Shown here one piece after another: positions 46,641-59,830 of a stretch of DNA of 64,000 bases. Made by a program: the position numbers and the translations under genes. The notes beneath the pieces are model-generated. The model was not told the origin of the DNA. It did not search any database and was given only the letters and a program-made list of their open reading frames with translations. The DNA is taken from the NCBI GenBank assembly GCA_946406115.1, contig OX291555.1, positions 12,232,001 to 12,296,000 on the forward strand, written 5' to 3'. The first letter of the stretch is position 1. The number at the start of each line of letters is the position of its first letter. The stretch comes from Apoda limacodes (taxonomy: Eukaryota; Arthropoda; Insecta; Lepidoptera; Limacodidae).

Positions 46641-49600
46641 TAATTTTTGACAACATGTTATGAATAACATAACAAATTAAAAACCAAAGAAAGAGTGCAT
46701 ACTGTTATAAACCTGACTGTCATTTTACCACATCACATGTAGATAGATAGAATAAATAGGTAACACCATTTAATGTTTACCAGTTTTACATTACTTACTT
46801 ATTACAAAGACAACCGTCCGGAATCGTGACAACTTGTGCCTTTCACTTTTTATGTCTGTCTCTCTCGCTCTTAGGCGGGCTAACCATGCCGCGTGCCTCT
46901 CACTCGCTCTCATTGTGAGCGCATAACGTGAGCGGAGCGTAACGCAGTTTCTTGAAGTGTCACCCGGCAAACCAATTTATAAGACGTTGTCACGTCAAAA
47001 AAATAAAAGGTTGATAAACCATAAAATGTTACCTATAGATACTAACTAAAATCTATAAGAACTTAATTACTAAAGTGAAATATTCATACAACAAATGTGT
47101 TATTTTACATTTTTTGCGTTTGCTTCATTGTATATGTAGTATACATTATACTTGACACTTGGTTGGCTACAATGATCTTATATGTAAATAATATAAATAA
47201 ATAAATAAATATCCGGGGACTATCACACCAAAAATAAATAAAGGTACTAAGATTGTGTAAAATAAGTTAGAAAAATATTTATTACAGTATAAAATTACAA
47301 TATAAATTTTAAAAGATACCGCTCGGCCGACGGCATTGTTTGATCATTAAAACTGACTGTATGTACTTAAATCGTAAGTTTTAATTTGGTTTTTAAACAT
47401 TTAATTAAAGTAATATTTGTAAAATTGTAGTTGGATAAGGTAAGTAGGTAGGTACTATCTACCACCAGATTCATTCAACTACCCTGGTGATTGCCCGGCC
47501 CGGCTGGCGCCCCCTAGGGCCCAGCGCGGCGCCCGGGTGCGGCCGCACCTAGCGCTCGTATGGGAAAGACGCCCCTGATTATATCAGATCTCTAATATTG
47601 ATTTGGTCATCGAATCTGTCACCCACCAGTCACTCGCAAGCTACTATTAGCAAGTGCATAAAATAAAAACCAGTTTAGAGCGATCTCAGTGTATGTGGAA
47701 CAGCTTAAAAACTGTTGTGTTAATATTTATTGAACGTTTTTGCAACGATGAAAAATGGCGCTCCTGTAGGTATCAATGAACTCCGTGAAATCTGAGGCAG
47801 TGTCCCTGTTGCCCAAAATCCGAAATGACTTCGGTGAATAGATCTATAGTTTCTATGAAATTACGTAACCGTGGTCGTTACTCAAAGCGTTTAGTAAACT
47901 AAATTATCTATATCACAAAGGCTTAGGATTTTTACTGTAACTACATCGCGAAAAAATGTAGTTCGACATCGCCCCGTTAAAAATACTTATTAATATAGTA
48001 ATCAGGGGTAACATTAATTTTGATAGTCTGCAGAACTTCATCTGCAATGACAAGAGGTAGATAGCCTAGCGGCGGGAGAGCGCATCTCCTTCTGACCTCA
48101 TTGTCTACCTCGCGGACATGATTGGTGTCTACTGGTTTAGTGATAAGCAAGCATTACGACTCTAAGTTTTTTCTGTCTGCCTTTTAGTCGTCGTCAAACG
48201 CAGGGATTAATTTAGACATTTGAAGGAAGGCATGGCGCTCAAGGTGTCGACTACAATAGCTTTATAGCTCCAGTTAGCCTTTTGTGACCGCTTTAACAAA
48301 GTACACCTGTAGCCTTCTTGACACTTTTGTAGAAAGAATCTAGTCCTCGGCAGAGGGATAATTGTTACGTTGTCGTCGTGCGGCGTTGGGCTCTCTTATT
48401 AGTTACTATTTGTAACTGGGGCACCGGTGAACGCTTGTTTAGAGCACTCGCTGATGGTAGCTTAACTTAGTGACTATAGAAAGATTCGATGGCCATGACA
48501 ATTTCTCGTGAGATCCAATAAGAGAGGATGCGATCTAGTTGCTTTAACCTAATAAGCTTTTAAGGGCTTTCTTGAATACGCCTTTGTCGGGTAGAAGTCA
48601 GAGGAACATAGAAGACGGGAAGAAGGACAAAGCAAAATCCATCTAGTCTAAGTTTCTGTATCAAGACAGAAATTTAGGCTTACGTTATGTGAAAGTGCTT
48701 TGTCAAGCATTGGTTCAAGAAGTAGTTGTAGAAATATTTTTTATTTTGTTGAAAGATAATAGTCAAATATATTATACAAAATAGAATGAAAAAACTATTT
48801 ATATGTATAGATTTTTTATAAATAAATAAATGCACACTAGAGGACCACCACGTTATATTACTCATACTGTGGCATTAATATGTATAATACAGCACCGTAT
48901 TTCAAGGTTGCTGACCAACAGTCGTCACACACAGAAGCCCCCACGTAAGGTTTTTAACCTGTTAAATATAGAATCATAATTATTTCTAAGAGTTGGAGGG
49001 TGCGTGCTCAGAATGCGTACAAAGTGCGAAAAACGTTGAATAGAACTAGCCTGTTCACTAAATTTTGACAGCTCTATATGATTGTTTGTGAAAAGGCAGC
49101 TTTATTACCAATCACCATTTTTCAACCATTATTTCATGTAACTTGCATTAATTAAAACAAGTATTACTTTCAAGTAACTTGCATTAATTAAAAAAAATAT
49201 TGCTCTGATAAAATTTCATAATTTATGGGCGAGCTTCATTTCAACAACCTTTCACCAACTTGTTAACAAACCTAACACAAACACACACACACGCAGACAC
49301 ACGCGCACACAAACACACATAAAAAACAAGGACATTAAAATGTGGTCCAACTGTTTACTGATGATCAACATCAATAACTTTTTATTAATCGCAATTGTCT
49401 TAACAAATACAAAGTACTTAAGTTATTACAGATGGTCTATCGGCAACGATTGTTTATTAAAAGTACTTTACTGTTTGTTTTTACTGTGCAACAATATACA
49501 GAAGGTGCGGCAGGCTCATATGGATATTACCTGTACCACGTATCTGAATATAAATCGGGCCAGTGGTTCAACAAGCGCACTAACTGACAGGCACAACGAT

Positions 49601-50085
49601 GTTCCATTTTACAATATCTAAAGTCTAAAGAGATTCGATTGACGTTGTGAAGATAAAAATGTACCGGTATTTAATTTTTATTCCGTTTCGTTCCATTCCG
49701 TAATGAAAATGTTTAAAGAGAACCTACCCGTACCTTTTCGGCCTATACCAGATATAATAAGATCAAAAAGGTACCATACATTATGATGTAGGTGTGTATC
49801 CAGTTACATTCCGCCGCTACCGATGCTGTGCAGTTCTATGGAAAAACGGTCGCGATGTCTCTGCGGTCGCTTTGTTCTGAGAACTCTTGTCGCATGTCGT
49901 GTTGTGGAGGAAGGTCGGGGTCACACGCGAGCGCGAGACGTCGCCGGCAGCCTCGCACCTAACTCGAGAGATGGGTCGCCACAGGTCTGCGTCTGCCACA
50001 CATTTTCGTCGACGTCAATCCAGCTGGGACGGCAGTATGGCACTTTAATCCATTAAACCATGGGGAATGTAGCCCACTAACGCAT
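46641..50085. other. No intact gene; probable decayed LINE
   Basis: 48045-48200 (minus) reads VREVDNEVRRRCALPPLG, YLPLVIADEVLQTIK, similar to the region just before RT in Jockey-like LINEs, with many stops around it. 49275-49325 is a degenerate CA tract. 49800-50050 is GC-rich and open on both strands but unrecognised. 47500-47570 is a GC-rich patch with GGCGCCC repeats. Confidence 0.35.
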
Positions 50086-50089
50086 TAAA

Positions 50090-50200
50090 TTTGTTTTATT
50101 TATATCACTAAGATGGCAAAGAAGCTTACGGACCGCGTGACGTAGAGCAGTTATTTACGGAATAATGTAGCACCAGCCGACCTTTTAAAAATCCCGTAGG
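50090..50200 (-). mobile_element. Short LINE tail fragment
   Basis: TATCACTAAGATGGCAAAGA then AGCTTACGGACCGCGTGACG matches the extreme 3' end of the LINE at 29390. It abuts SINE-A copy 2. Confidence 0.6.
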
Positions 50201-50214
50201 CAAGTAGTTTTTCA

Positions 50215-50530
50215 AATAAATAATAAATAATTTTGGACATTACACACAGCGCCCTCTGGGTCCTAAACTAAGCAAAGCTTGTACTATGAATTCCAGACAA
50301 CGAATACAAATACACATATACTTCATTTTTGAAAATACATACATGTATTTATTTACGAAAAAAATATCATAATATATACGTAGATTATATGTAGAAAACA
50401 CCGTCTTAAGACAAACAGAAATGTTCATCGCATATTACATAATGTTTGTCTTGTGCGCGAATCCAATCCCCACCCCTTGATTAAGCAGTCGGGTTATTAC
50501 CAGTGGATTACCCACTGAGCCACGGAGCCG
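50215..50530 (-). repeat. SINE-A copy 2
   Basis: GGACATTACACACAGCGCCC, AGCAAAGCTTGTACTATGAA, AAGACAAACAGAAATGTTCA and a tRNA-like head with GATTACCCACTGAGCCACGG on the plus strand. An (AAATAATAAATAA) tail lies at the left. Confidence 0.75.
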
Positions 50531-53500
50531 AAAACGAAATAATGCAACGAGAAAGGACGCCTAGCCCAGGTAATTATTCAACTGTCAAGTTGAATTATTA
50601 AGACAGCCATATCGACGATTGCAAATGACTTCTGTCAGTGTAAAAATTAACTAACAAACACTCGTTCCGAAACAGTTGAAAAATCAACAGTACCGGGTGG
50701 TAATCACTTGACAGAGTGTAAAAGTGGATTGGAAGGTGGTCCGACAGCTGAAATGTAATCTCAATAGAATGACCCACCTCTTAAAATGGTAGAACAGCCT
50801 TGGGCCATGCCGAAAAATGTTTCAGGTCGCATGAGAATCTAAACGGTAAACTGTAACTGTATTATGAATACTTAGATAAAAATAAGTTGACAATAGATTC
50901 AGGACTTGACAATGCAATAAGAAGGGCTTAGATATAATTAACTGTTTGAAACGATTTAAATTGAAAACCGTTAAGGGTGGTCTCTTTTCCGGAGCCAAAT
51001 TGCAAAAAGGGAACCCTTATCAATTCGTCATGTCCGTCCGCATTTCACAGTCTTATGATTCCGCCATCATTGGTTAAAATTAATGTTTATCCAGTATTTT
51101 TAGAAAGCCTAGATATATTTAGTTTTCGTCATTTCTGTAGACTGTGCATTCCTGAAGCGATTTAATACTTCTGTTGACTTTGAGGCAAATGCCCGTAATT
51201 ATCTCGCTTGAAATGTTACGGAACACGAAGCATCAGCCCAACCAGTCAATGGTTTATATGATATTATGGGTATATTTTTATTAAATTTATATTGATTTTT
51301 AGCAATAGGACTAAAACTAAGCTTACTGCGATGTATGTCACTATACAGCAGCTCAACTCAACAGCTCAGGTCAGCACGAAGACTATTATTTAGTAGGGAT
51401 TGCGTCAACTTTGTTACTTACATACCTAACATTAATTCTGTGGTGATACGAAACCCTTAGTGCACAAGTCCGACTCCCACTTGGCCATTTTTAGTGTAAC
51501 AGGGTCAATGTGACTAAACATTTTTTTGAAAATTTAAAATCGCTCAGAACCTGTTTTTTTATGACTAATAAGACATATAGCGTATATAACCTTATAAATA
51601 TTTATAAGGTTTTAAATGAGGTCAAGGATATGGGCCAATGTGGCGATTCGACCTTTATACAGTTCTTCAATAAAAATTAAAACTATGACAAAATTACGTA
51701 TTTTTAAGACAGTTTTTTACCATAAATATTAAATAAACATGATATTATATTATTATCATGCTTATTATATTATTTATTAAAAGTACCTAATTGTCTTGGA
51801 TCAATAAAATGTAAGTCGGTATGCAAATTTTCGTTTATATCGAATATATTAATCCTGTTCAATCCTGGGACCTTGTTGGGAACAGGTTCAAGCTATTCGG
51901 ACTCCGGATTTCGAGCGAAAAATGTATGGAAGCCTGGCTTACCTCTCGAAACCCGGGAATCGTACTTGCATTCATTTTTCTTTGGAATTTCAAAGTCGGA
52001 ATAGCTCGAGACTTTATTTTACCCTAAATGATTACAGCTGCAAACACCGAATGTAGCTCAAAAGTTTTTGAGCTGCTATAACTACAGACATAAATAATAC
52101 ATCCATACATACATACAAAATAACATGATTATAAACATATCACTTTATTATGACCAAAAGTGTGCGTTCTCCTTGTCTCTGACGACCAGAATTTATGGAC
52201 CATTTGTGGTATACGTCAACAAGGGAAATAAAACTTTGTAACTGTATATATTATTTTATATTTTTATGCTGTAACCTTTTTTAACTGACGTGATCAGGCC
52301 GCGCCAGCACGCTCTTAATATAAGTTCTTAACATTTTTAAGTTTTTTGAGTTTGACCCCTAATTAAAGACAAAAATATTGTATTAAATAGGCGGAAAAAT
52401 ATCCCATAGAGATTAATAATGGCGTCGTTTACAATAGTTAAGTGTTTCGATATTATAGTAAATGTAACCAATTAGACCTTAAAAACTATTATTAACTATC
52501 TATTACCACTAAACTGAGAAAATTGTTACCTTAAATTACGGAAGAAAATAATAATAATTGGTAGCTATACATTTATTATAATGTAACCTTCATTCAAAGG
52601 TTCAAGATTAAATGCCACTACATTTGGTTGCTTAGAACATAATATACTAGGTGTCACCCGCGGCTAGTACTACGTGACGACGCGGACCACAATTAGGCAG
52701 GAATTTACAATGACAAATAATGCGGCAAATTAAATAGTTTAGGTTTACCTCGTAAATACTCTGTCCATACGGCCTTACGCTCGCACGAATTATCTAAAAT
52801 GTATCCATGTCAGTAAGCCAGCGCAGTAAGTGACACCTGGATCGTAGTACCTATGGTGTCACTCTAACCTTGTTTTTTTTTTTTATTCATGAACCTAAAA
52901 ATATATCAAATAAATTTGAAAGAAGCAATCGAAACATTTAAAGCGCTATTTTAAACCAACTTCAGAAAAGGAGGAGGTTTTTAATTCGTCTGTATGTTTT
53001 TTTTGTTTGTGTTACTCGATATCTTTGCGGAATAAAGTTTGATATTTTTGAAATAAATGAAAGGGTAGACCTATGGATTTAAATTTAAGTCGCCTCTTAA
53101 CCGCCTGGCGCCCCCCCTATATTCTACTAGATCCGCTCCTGGATTAAAACAGCCTATACATAGCAGCAACACAAATCTGCATCACCTCGCCCTTGTCGCT
53201 GATCTAATTTCGCTGCATTCGTCATCGTTACATTTCCTACAAAGCCTTTCTAACTTAACTATACTATACTTAGATAAAGTTAATTAGTTTTCAAGGCCGC
53301 GAACAATACACCTCGATTCCTTTGAAAGTTATTGTAAGTAACACCCTTTGTGTGCTCCAAAGTGCGGTTCAAAAAGTAACATTGGCAATGCGAATGTCAC
53401 AGGCGGATAGCTTAGACGTCTAAGTTGTGTTCAGTAAAGCCACTCACTATTACTGAACTACACCCAGTACTCTTTACCGGTAGTGGTGTTTGTTTTTTAG

Positions 53501-53565
53501 GGTATTTGCAAATTTGACTCCTAAAATGCAACTGGTAGTTTCAGTGATTAATACGTTCGAATTGT
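50531..53565. other. No gene recognised; scattered repeats
   Basis: Contains the reversed GAGTCGGACTTG-type repeat at about 51455-51490 and the GGAGG repeat copy 4 at 52950-53000. The rest is AT-rich without support for exons. Confidence 0.4.
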
Positions 53566-53569
53566 TTAA

Positions 53570-53835
53570 ATAAATAAATAATAAATATTTTTTGGACAAA
53601 GCACACAGCGCCGTCCGGCCCCAAAGTAAGCAAAGCTTGTGTTATGGGTACCAGAAATCGGATACAAATACATAAATATTCCTTTTTTCTTTGTAAATAC
53701 ATACATATCATACATAAATACAAACAGACTCAAGACAAACAGAAATGTTAATATTATGACATAAATGTTTGTCCAGTACGGGAATCGAACCCACATCCTC
53801 TGCATACCAGCTGGCCACATTACCAACTAGGCTGC
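53570..53835 (-). repeat. SINE-A copy 3 (best tRNA-like head)
   Basis: On the minus strand the head reads CCTAGTTGGTAATGTGGCCA (A-box region), then GGATGTGGGTTCGATTCCCG (B box GGTTCGATTCC), followed by the body (GACAAACATTTATGTC...) and a TATTTATTATTTATTT tail at 53565-53590. Confidence 0.85.
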
Positions 53836-54195
53836 GAGGGGGTTAAGGTATATCATATATCAAGAGAAATAGAGAGAAAAGTTAAATGAGAGTAAAACAG
53901 CTCAGTTTGGTGGGTTTGAAAAATTAATATTGCAATTAAAGGGTGTACAAAGTTTTTAAAGGACGGAGAAAAAGTTGTGCGGTTACAGTGCAGTATGTAG
54001 TGCCATTTCTATACTGTGATTAAAACAGGCTGTAGCTAACATCACTAAAATGCTTTAACGGTATATAACTATTTAACTAAGGGACATACAAAAATCTAAA
54101 GTTTTTGGAAAAACAAAGGAAGTTACGACCCTGAAATCAGCTGTTAGGTGTAGGTTGTGATTACTTACTTTACTACCCTTGTTTCGCAATACGTT

Positions 54196-54640
54196 AAGTT
54201 ATATTTTATACTAATAAGGTGGCAAACAAGCTAGCGGTCCGCCTGATGGCGAGCAGACACCGCAGTCTATGGACGCTGGCAACATCAAAAGACTTACTTG
54301 CGCGTTGCCTACCCTTTAAAAATCTAATCGTTTCCTTCTTGAAGTACCATGTACTGTAGTCCATAGAGAAAACATTGGCAGGGAGTTCATTCCACAACCT
54401 TAGCGTTTGCGGGACGAAGTTCCTCTGAAACTGTGCTGGGCGCGACCATTTAGGTTCTAAGGTGTGAGGATAAATTTCCTGCCGATCGCGAGCGGTGTAA
54501 TGGCAGAAAGTGGCCGTAGGCATCATTTCGAACAATTCTATATGACACTGCCCATTATGCAAGCGGTAGATAGAACACACATAGGGAAGCAAACTCTTTC
54601 TTCAGACCAAGATCTTTTAGTTATTGAATTTCCTAAGATG
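54196..54640 (-). mobile_element. 5'-truncated LINE fragment
   Basis: Minus strand: VCSIYRLHNGQCHIELFEMM, PTATFCHYTARDRQEIYPHT, WSRPAQFQRNFVPQTLRLWN, ELPANVFSMDYSTWYFKKET, FLKGRQRAS. Same C-terminus as 29443-29964 with point differences, and open through about 128 codons. The tail joins at 54196-54230 (AATAAGGTGGCAAACAAGCT). Confidence 0.9.
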
Positions 54641-54694
54641 AGTACTCATATAGTAAATAAATTTTATTAATTTAGTGTGTGTAAAATAACTAAG

Positions 54695-55018
54695 GCAAAG
54701 ACGATGATTCAGTTAGTGTACTTGAGAAATTAAGAAAAGACTCATTGGTACCCGCCGACCCCAGGGTTCGAACCCCTGCCATTTGGCAAGTGAAGTGAAA
54801 TGAGACGTTTCAAGAATGTATGGAGGCCCGGCCTGAACTTTGTACACGGTCTTCGGTGAAGGAAAACATCGTGAGGAAACGTGCATACGTCAAAAAAAAA
54901 AAGACGTATGTGATGTCCACAATCTGCACTGGGCCCGCGTGTGGACTATGGCCCAAATCACCCTCGCTTATGAGGGTAGGCCGTGCCCCAACATGGGGGA
55001 CGTATGAAGGCTGGCAAG
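54695..55018 (+). repeat. SINE-B copy 4 with inverted 5' half
   Basis: 54836-55018 is the 3' half in plus orientation (TCTTCGGTGAAGGAAAACAT ... CAACATGGGGGACGTATGAA). 54695-54808 is the B-box half (CCAGGGTTCGAACCCCTGCC) in minus orientation. The A-box end is missing. The arrangement fits a 5' inversion made during target-primed reverse transcription. Confidence 0.75.
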
Positions 55019-57671
55019 AAGAGACAATATCCAAAAATCGAAACACAAAACTTCGTGCTAATTTTTTTTTACTGTGCACGCAAAACCTGGTATTCTGGTG
55101 CACCTGCCAAGAGCAGCAGTTCTCTTTGTGGGAAATATTTTTAATTAATTTTTTAACACCTTTTTTTTTATCGTCTGTTACAATATAGCATATTAAAATG
55201 CCGTCTGCCATAATCTAAATTATACGTGCGATTTTCTAGTTACTTAAATTGATTTCATATTTTTCAATACACATACGTTTTTAAGATACCTGCAATGACG
55301 TTCTACGTAGAAAGGGCTATAATTATTTTCTATGGGGTACCTGCCTATAGAAAAAAAACAACTGCCCTTTGTTCCTAAATTTTGCAATTTCTTTGTTAGT
55401 CAAACTCAAAGTTGTTATTTAATTTCAGTTTCAAACACTTTCGTAACGTCAGTTTAATTGTTACTTTTATAGACTTTACTTTACATCGGTTCGGAATTAT
55501 TTTACTACCGAGAAGGGCCGGCAAGAAACTCTTTTATAATTTTAATTATCAATATTATAATAATATTTCCGGCAGCATGTACTTGTGACATGACCCTCGA
55601 TAATAGGACTTCTAACTTATAGAGCCAGGTATACTTATCTACCTACTGTACCTGCAAAACGCAAGTTGTGGTCAAAGCATTTGGAACAACTATCATTAAG
55701 TTTGTACTTAAGGCGGTAAATAAGTAAGAGGCAACAAAATGATAAGGAAAATACGAACGAGGAAAACTTAAATAGATATTAGGAAAATAGGTAACCGGTT
55801 AGTACGTTATTTATACTTATACCGTAATCAACACAACACCAAAGGTATACCCCACACTAACTCAAGAGTGAGCTAACACCAAGTGCCGCCATTAAATATA
55901 ACTAAATTTCCTCCAAAGGTAATTACAAAAATACACTAAAAAGAAAAATAATGACACTACTGTTATAAACTATTTTGGGAAAGTTTTGAATTTTTTTAGA
56001 ATATATTTGTGCTAAAATCAGCAACTTTCAGCAAAATTGCCTATTAACACTCAGAGATATATGCCAGATATATTCTGGTTTTAGGTGAAGGAATTAAGAA
56101 CAAGCGTTATAAGTTATTATTTACGCGTTCCATTACTAATTTAAAAATAATGAAAGCTGGTGTAACCCAGCCGAAACGTCGGGAAAATGGTATTTTTCCA
56201 AATAACGCGTATTTTTCAATTAGAACTAGCGGTTGCATGACTGCGCCGCGCTCCTGCCGTGTTCACGGACAGCTCACAGGGAATTCGATTATCTTCGTAA
56301 GTATTTTATCATCACAATCTAATGTTTAATTTATTGCAATCATTTGTATCTAAGCAGACGACAAAGTACAGCCCAAGTTCTGAGAACTCCGGTAGCACTT
56401 GCGTGCCGAACACTAAGTATTAACCGTATTTTTATTATCCGACTCGTTATGTAGGCTAGAATATCATGACAGAACCTGAGCCATTTACGTACTTTAATTC
56501 TTAGGTAATACTTGACTTAAATATTAATGATAGTCGGGTAATTAGGTTTTAGGTTTTTTAATCAAAACAGTATCTTAAGTAACTATTCAGTTTTTTTACC
56601 AGCTCTTCTCGTTGTTAACCGGTATGATGGAGTAAATAGATGATAAAGAACTTAAAAGGCAAATAAAATATTATTTAATTTGAATTAAGGAGGTAATTAA
56701 AGAAATTCAATCAAAATCGAGTATAACAGGGGATGTCTCTTTAATTTAAAATTGATCTCCAATGCTTTCAAGCTTTAATTTTCAGTGTGCTATTGGCCTA
56801 TTAAAGTGACCTCCATTTAATCTGTGAATCAAACGCTTTGTAGCGCTATTCATTATTATATGGCTTTGTTGTAGTCTACGAATGAAAGATACATAATAGT
56901 CCAGTCAAGTTTGACAAAAAAGGTTGTAAATGTATACTCGTAGTTTTTTAACGCTGTGCTTTGTCTTTGCAATTTTGTGAATTAAAACATTTATATTTTT
57001 TTTGATTTTCCCGTAAAAGTGCTTTTTCCCTATAGATGAGGAAACAAAGCATACAACTTCCAGTTTTTCGACTGCTAAACTGATTTTGATAAAACGGGTA
57101 TGGGCATCAAAGGAAATGCAACTTTCAAATACACTTTTAATTATTCGACTAATAATAAATAAAATTTGGTACTTGGGATTTTATTGGGGTCGCTCACGAG
57201 GATGGTGCCAAAAAGGTCTTCAAAGTTCCAGTTCCAGGGGACCAGGACGCAGAGGTGGCAGGTCATCCCCATGGCATTATTTTGAATTCGCTTAAAAAAG
57301 TCCTTGACGTATCTGTGAACCAGGTCATCTTCATTGCATCACTTTAAATTTACTTTAAAATTCGCTCAAAATTGGAACATTTTGGACTTTTCAGTGCTTC
57401 TTTTATTAAGCTCACACTCTCATTGTTTTCTTTCGTTTCGTTTCAATACTTTCTTTTTGAATACTTTGTATAAAATTGGAAAAAATGTCTGTTAAATCTG
57501 GCAACCCTAACCAACCCGTATGCTGTTTCAAGTATGAATGAAACCAGTTTTGTCGTTTGCTCGAGAAAAGCCCCGCGCGCATTGCATTTTCCTCCTTTCT
57601 GTTACAAATTGATTCAATTAAAAGTACGTTACGACAAGCTGAAAATGAAATCTAATGCTTAATACCCATAC
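55019..57671. other. No gene recognised
   Basis: AT-rich. A GC-richer patch at 56155-56290 (GTAACCCAGCCGAAACGTCG) looks repeat-derived but is single copy here. 57190-57280 is also GC-richer with no recognised product. Confidence 0.4.
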
Positions 57672-57940
57672 TCCATACTACATAATATTATGTATGCGAA
57701 AGTAAGTATGTTTGTTTGCCCCTTCTTTTACGTCGCAATGGAGCATCCAATTTAGTTGAAATTTGGCACAGAGATAGTAGAAGAGACGCAGAAGGACGTA
57801 GGCAACTTGAAATTCCGGTAAATTCGAAAGTTCTCTCAGGAATAATTATAACCGAACTCCGCGTGAACTTCCTTACCATAATCTGCAATAATCAAAGAGC
57901 TGCCCTAGGCATCCTTCACTGACAATCAAATTTGACGCAG
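57672..57940 (-). repeat. Dispersed retroposon copy
   Basis: ATAATATTATGTATGCGAAA, TTTGCCCCTTCTTTTACGTC, TTAGTTGAAATTTGGCACAG. Same family as 14383-14595. Confidence 0.6.
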
Positions 57941-59604
57941 GCAGAGCCACGAGTGGAATCCGAAAACGGTTTATCTTACTTGTTCTAGATAGAAGAAGAG
58001 GCATATACTACATATCTTTAGAAAAAAAGGGGTAATAAAAAAGAAAAATCTACAACAGAATTAAAAAAAATGTTCAAAAATTAATAAAGTAGGTAAATTT
58101 TAATTTATTCAATCAAAATGTTTAAAAATCATTAAAAAATCGGCTAGATTTTTTATAAATATCCTAGTTTTATTTTAATAGATTATAGTCGCGCTAAGCG
58201 TTAGTAACAACGTGATGTGCAAAGTCCAACCTTATGAGAGCACGCTCAAAATAATTTTAGCTTGCTTTATACTTGGACAAGGTCTCCGGCATCTATCGTC
58301 CACTTAATAAAAATATTTCTAAAAGCTTCCACTTCACTTTTTTGTATGAAATCAAATTCTTGAAGTCTTTAACCAACATCTTTTTAACGGATCGTACCCC
58401 AATTTCGCGTACACATTGGGTTCACATGACAATGAAATATTAAAACCGGCAATACAACGCTTATGATAGGGTTCCGTAGTCTTTAGTTGTTTTCTATTAT
58501 CGTTGTTTAGGTCCATAAAAATCTTTACTTTTTAGTGTCAAAATGTATGGAAGTAGGTACATCTATCCTCTCTAGACCTAAAAACTAGAAGCACTTTAGA
58601 CTTTTCGCAAAAACCCCCCAGATAGACAGTGTTTGAATCATGTATTTTATAATAAAAAACAAAAAAATTATAAAAAAAGATGGCAATTTTATTAAATAAA
58701 CTAACAGTTTAAATTAGAAGGTTAATATTAATATCAGGTCAACTATTTTTTTAAGTTTTAGTTTAAATATATTATTTATATTTAATATCTTCGTACAAAG
58801 CATATATCAATAGATCATAGAAATTTTTATACTTGTCTTAAACTATTTTGAAAGATTTTTAAATTGATTCTGAAATAGGTACATCTGTTAGCTTTAGTTA
58901 ACATTTCTGCTAAAAGGGCCGCTTTTTGCAGAAAGAAGCTCACAGATGTGTTTCAGACTATACAAAATGTTTATTGTATAATCTGGCCTGAAAGTGGCCG
59001 TTTTTAGCAGAATTGTAACTGCAACTCACAGATAAATTCTACAAACAATACAATACGTTCTAAAAATTGCTTATGACTAGTTCTATATTTCCAAAATTGA
59101 AATTCTCGAAATTAGCTTTCTTCGAAGAGAAAGTTTGAAATATCTGATGGCGGCGCTATTCAGCTGCTATATGCCCTTTAAGGCCTTAGTGTTAGGATGT
59201 ATTACCTACACGGGTAAGATCCTATTACGAATATTAAATATTAGTGAATGCAAATATCGAACGCACATTTTTGGGGAAGTATCTTGTTTGCCCCCTTAGT
59301 GGTTTAAGTAAGTTATCTTAATATAAGTATCGACAATCGATAGCGGACATCGTTATCGTGTGAAGTGTTAGTTTGTGGAAAAATCGGAGAGTCGCTATAC
59401 AAATTTTCATAGCAATCTTAACTAAACTCGCTAGCAAGTATAGACTTTTCCAATGTATGGTAAAAAATAACACGGTAAATCTCTTAATATTGGGCGTCGC
59501 GTCGGTACAAACTTACTAAATCAACAGCTTGCAAACTGTACTATGTGAAGTATCAAATGAAGGGACTTGTTGTGAGAATTTCGATGAACGTTCGCGGATT
59601 CAGC
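57941..59604. other. No gene recognised
   Basis: AT-rich with simple A/T tracts. No support for exons or named repeats. Confidence 0.45.
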
Positions 59605-59830
59605 TAGTTCATACTAATATTATAAATGCAAAGGAAACTCTGTCTGTCTGTCGGTCTTTTTGACTTTTTCACGCTTAAACCGCTGTAGCAATTAAGATGA
59701 AATTTGGTATGGAGATAGTTTGAGTCCCGGGAAAGGACACAGGCTAATTAAAAACGTCAAGTGTAATTCGGCTTTTTTTTTTATAATTGAATAGTTGCCG
59801 TTGAAATTCTGCGGATAAAAGCTAGTTACA
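59605..59830 (-). repeat. Dispersed retroposon copy
   Basis: CATACTAATATTATAAATGC, TTTTTCACGCTTAAACCGCT, ATGAAATTTGGTATGGAGAT, GTTGCCGTTGAAATTCTGCG. It shares its end with 41195-41262. Confidence 0.65.

Noticed and set aside
46600..46645. MLSKINI followed by GTGAGT with the right phase for ABCB exon e1
   Set aside because: Only seven codons; chance match likely.
49275..49325. CA-rich repeat considered as a CRISPR-like or functional array
   Set aside because: Simple microsatellite in a eukaryotic genome.
49800..50056. GC-rich open frames on both strands
   Set aside because: No known motif on either strand; probably repeat-derived.
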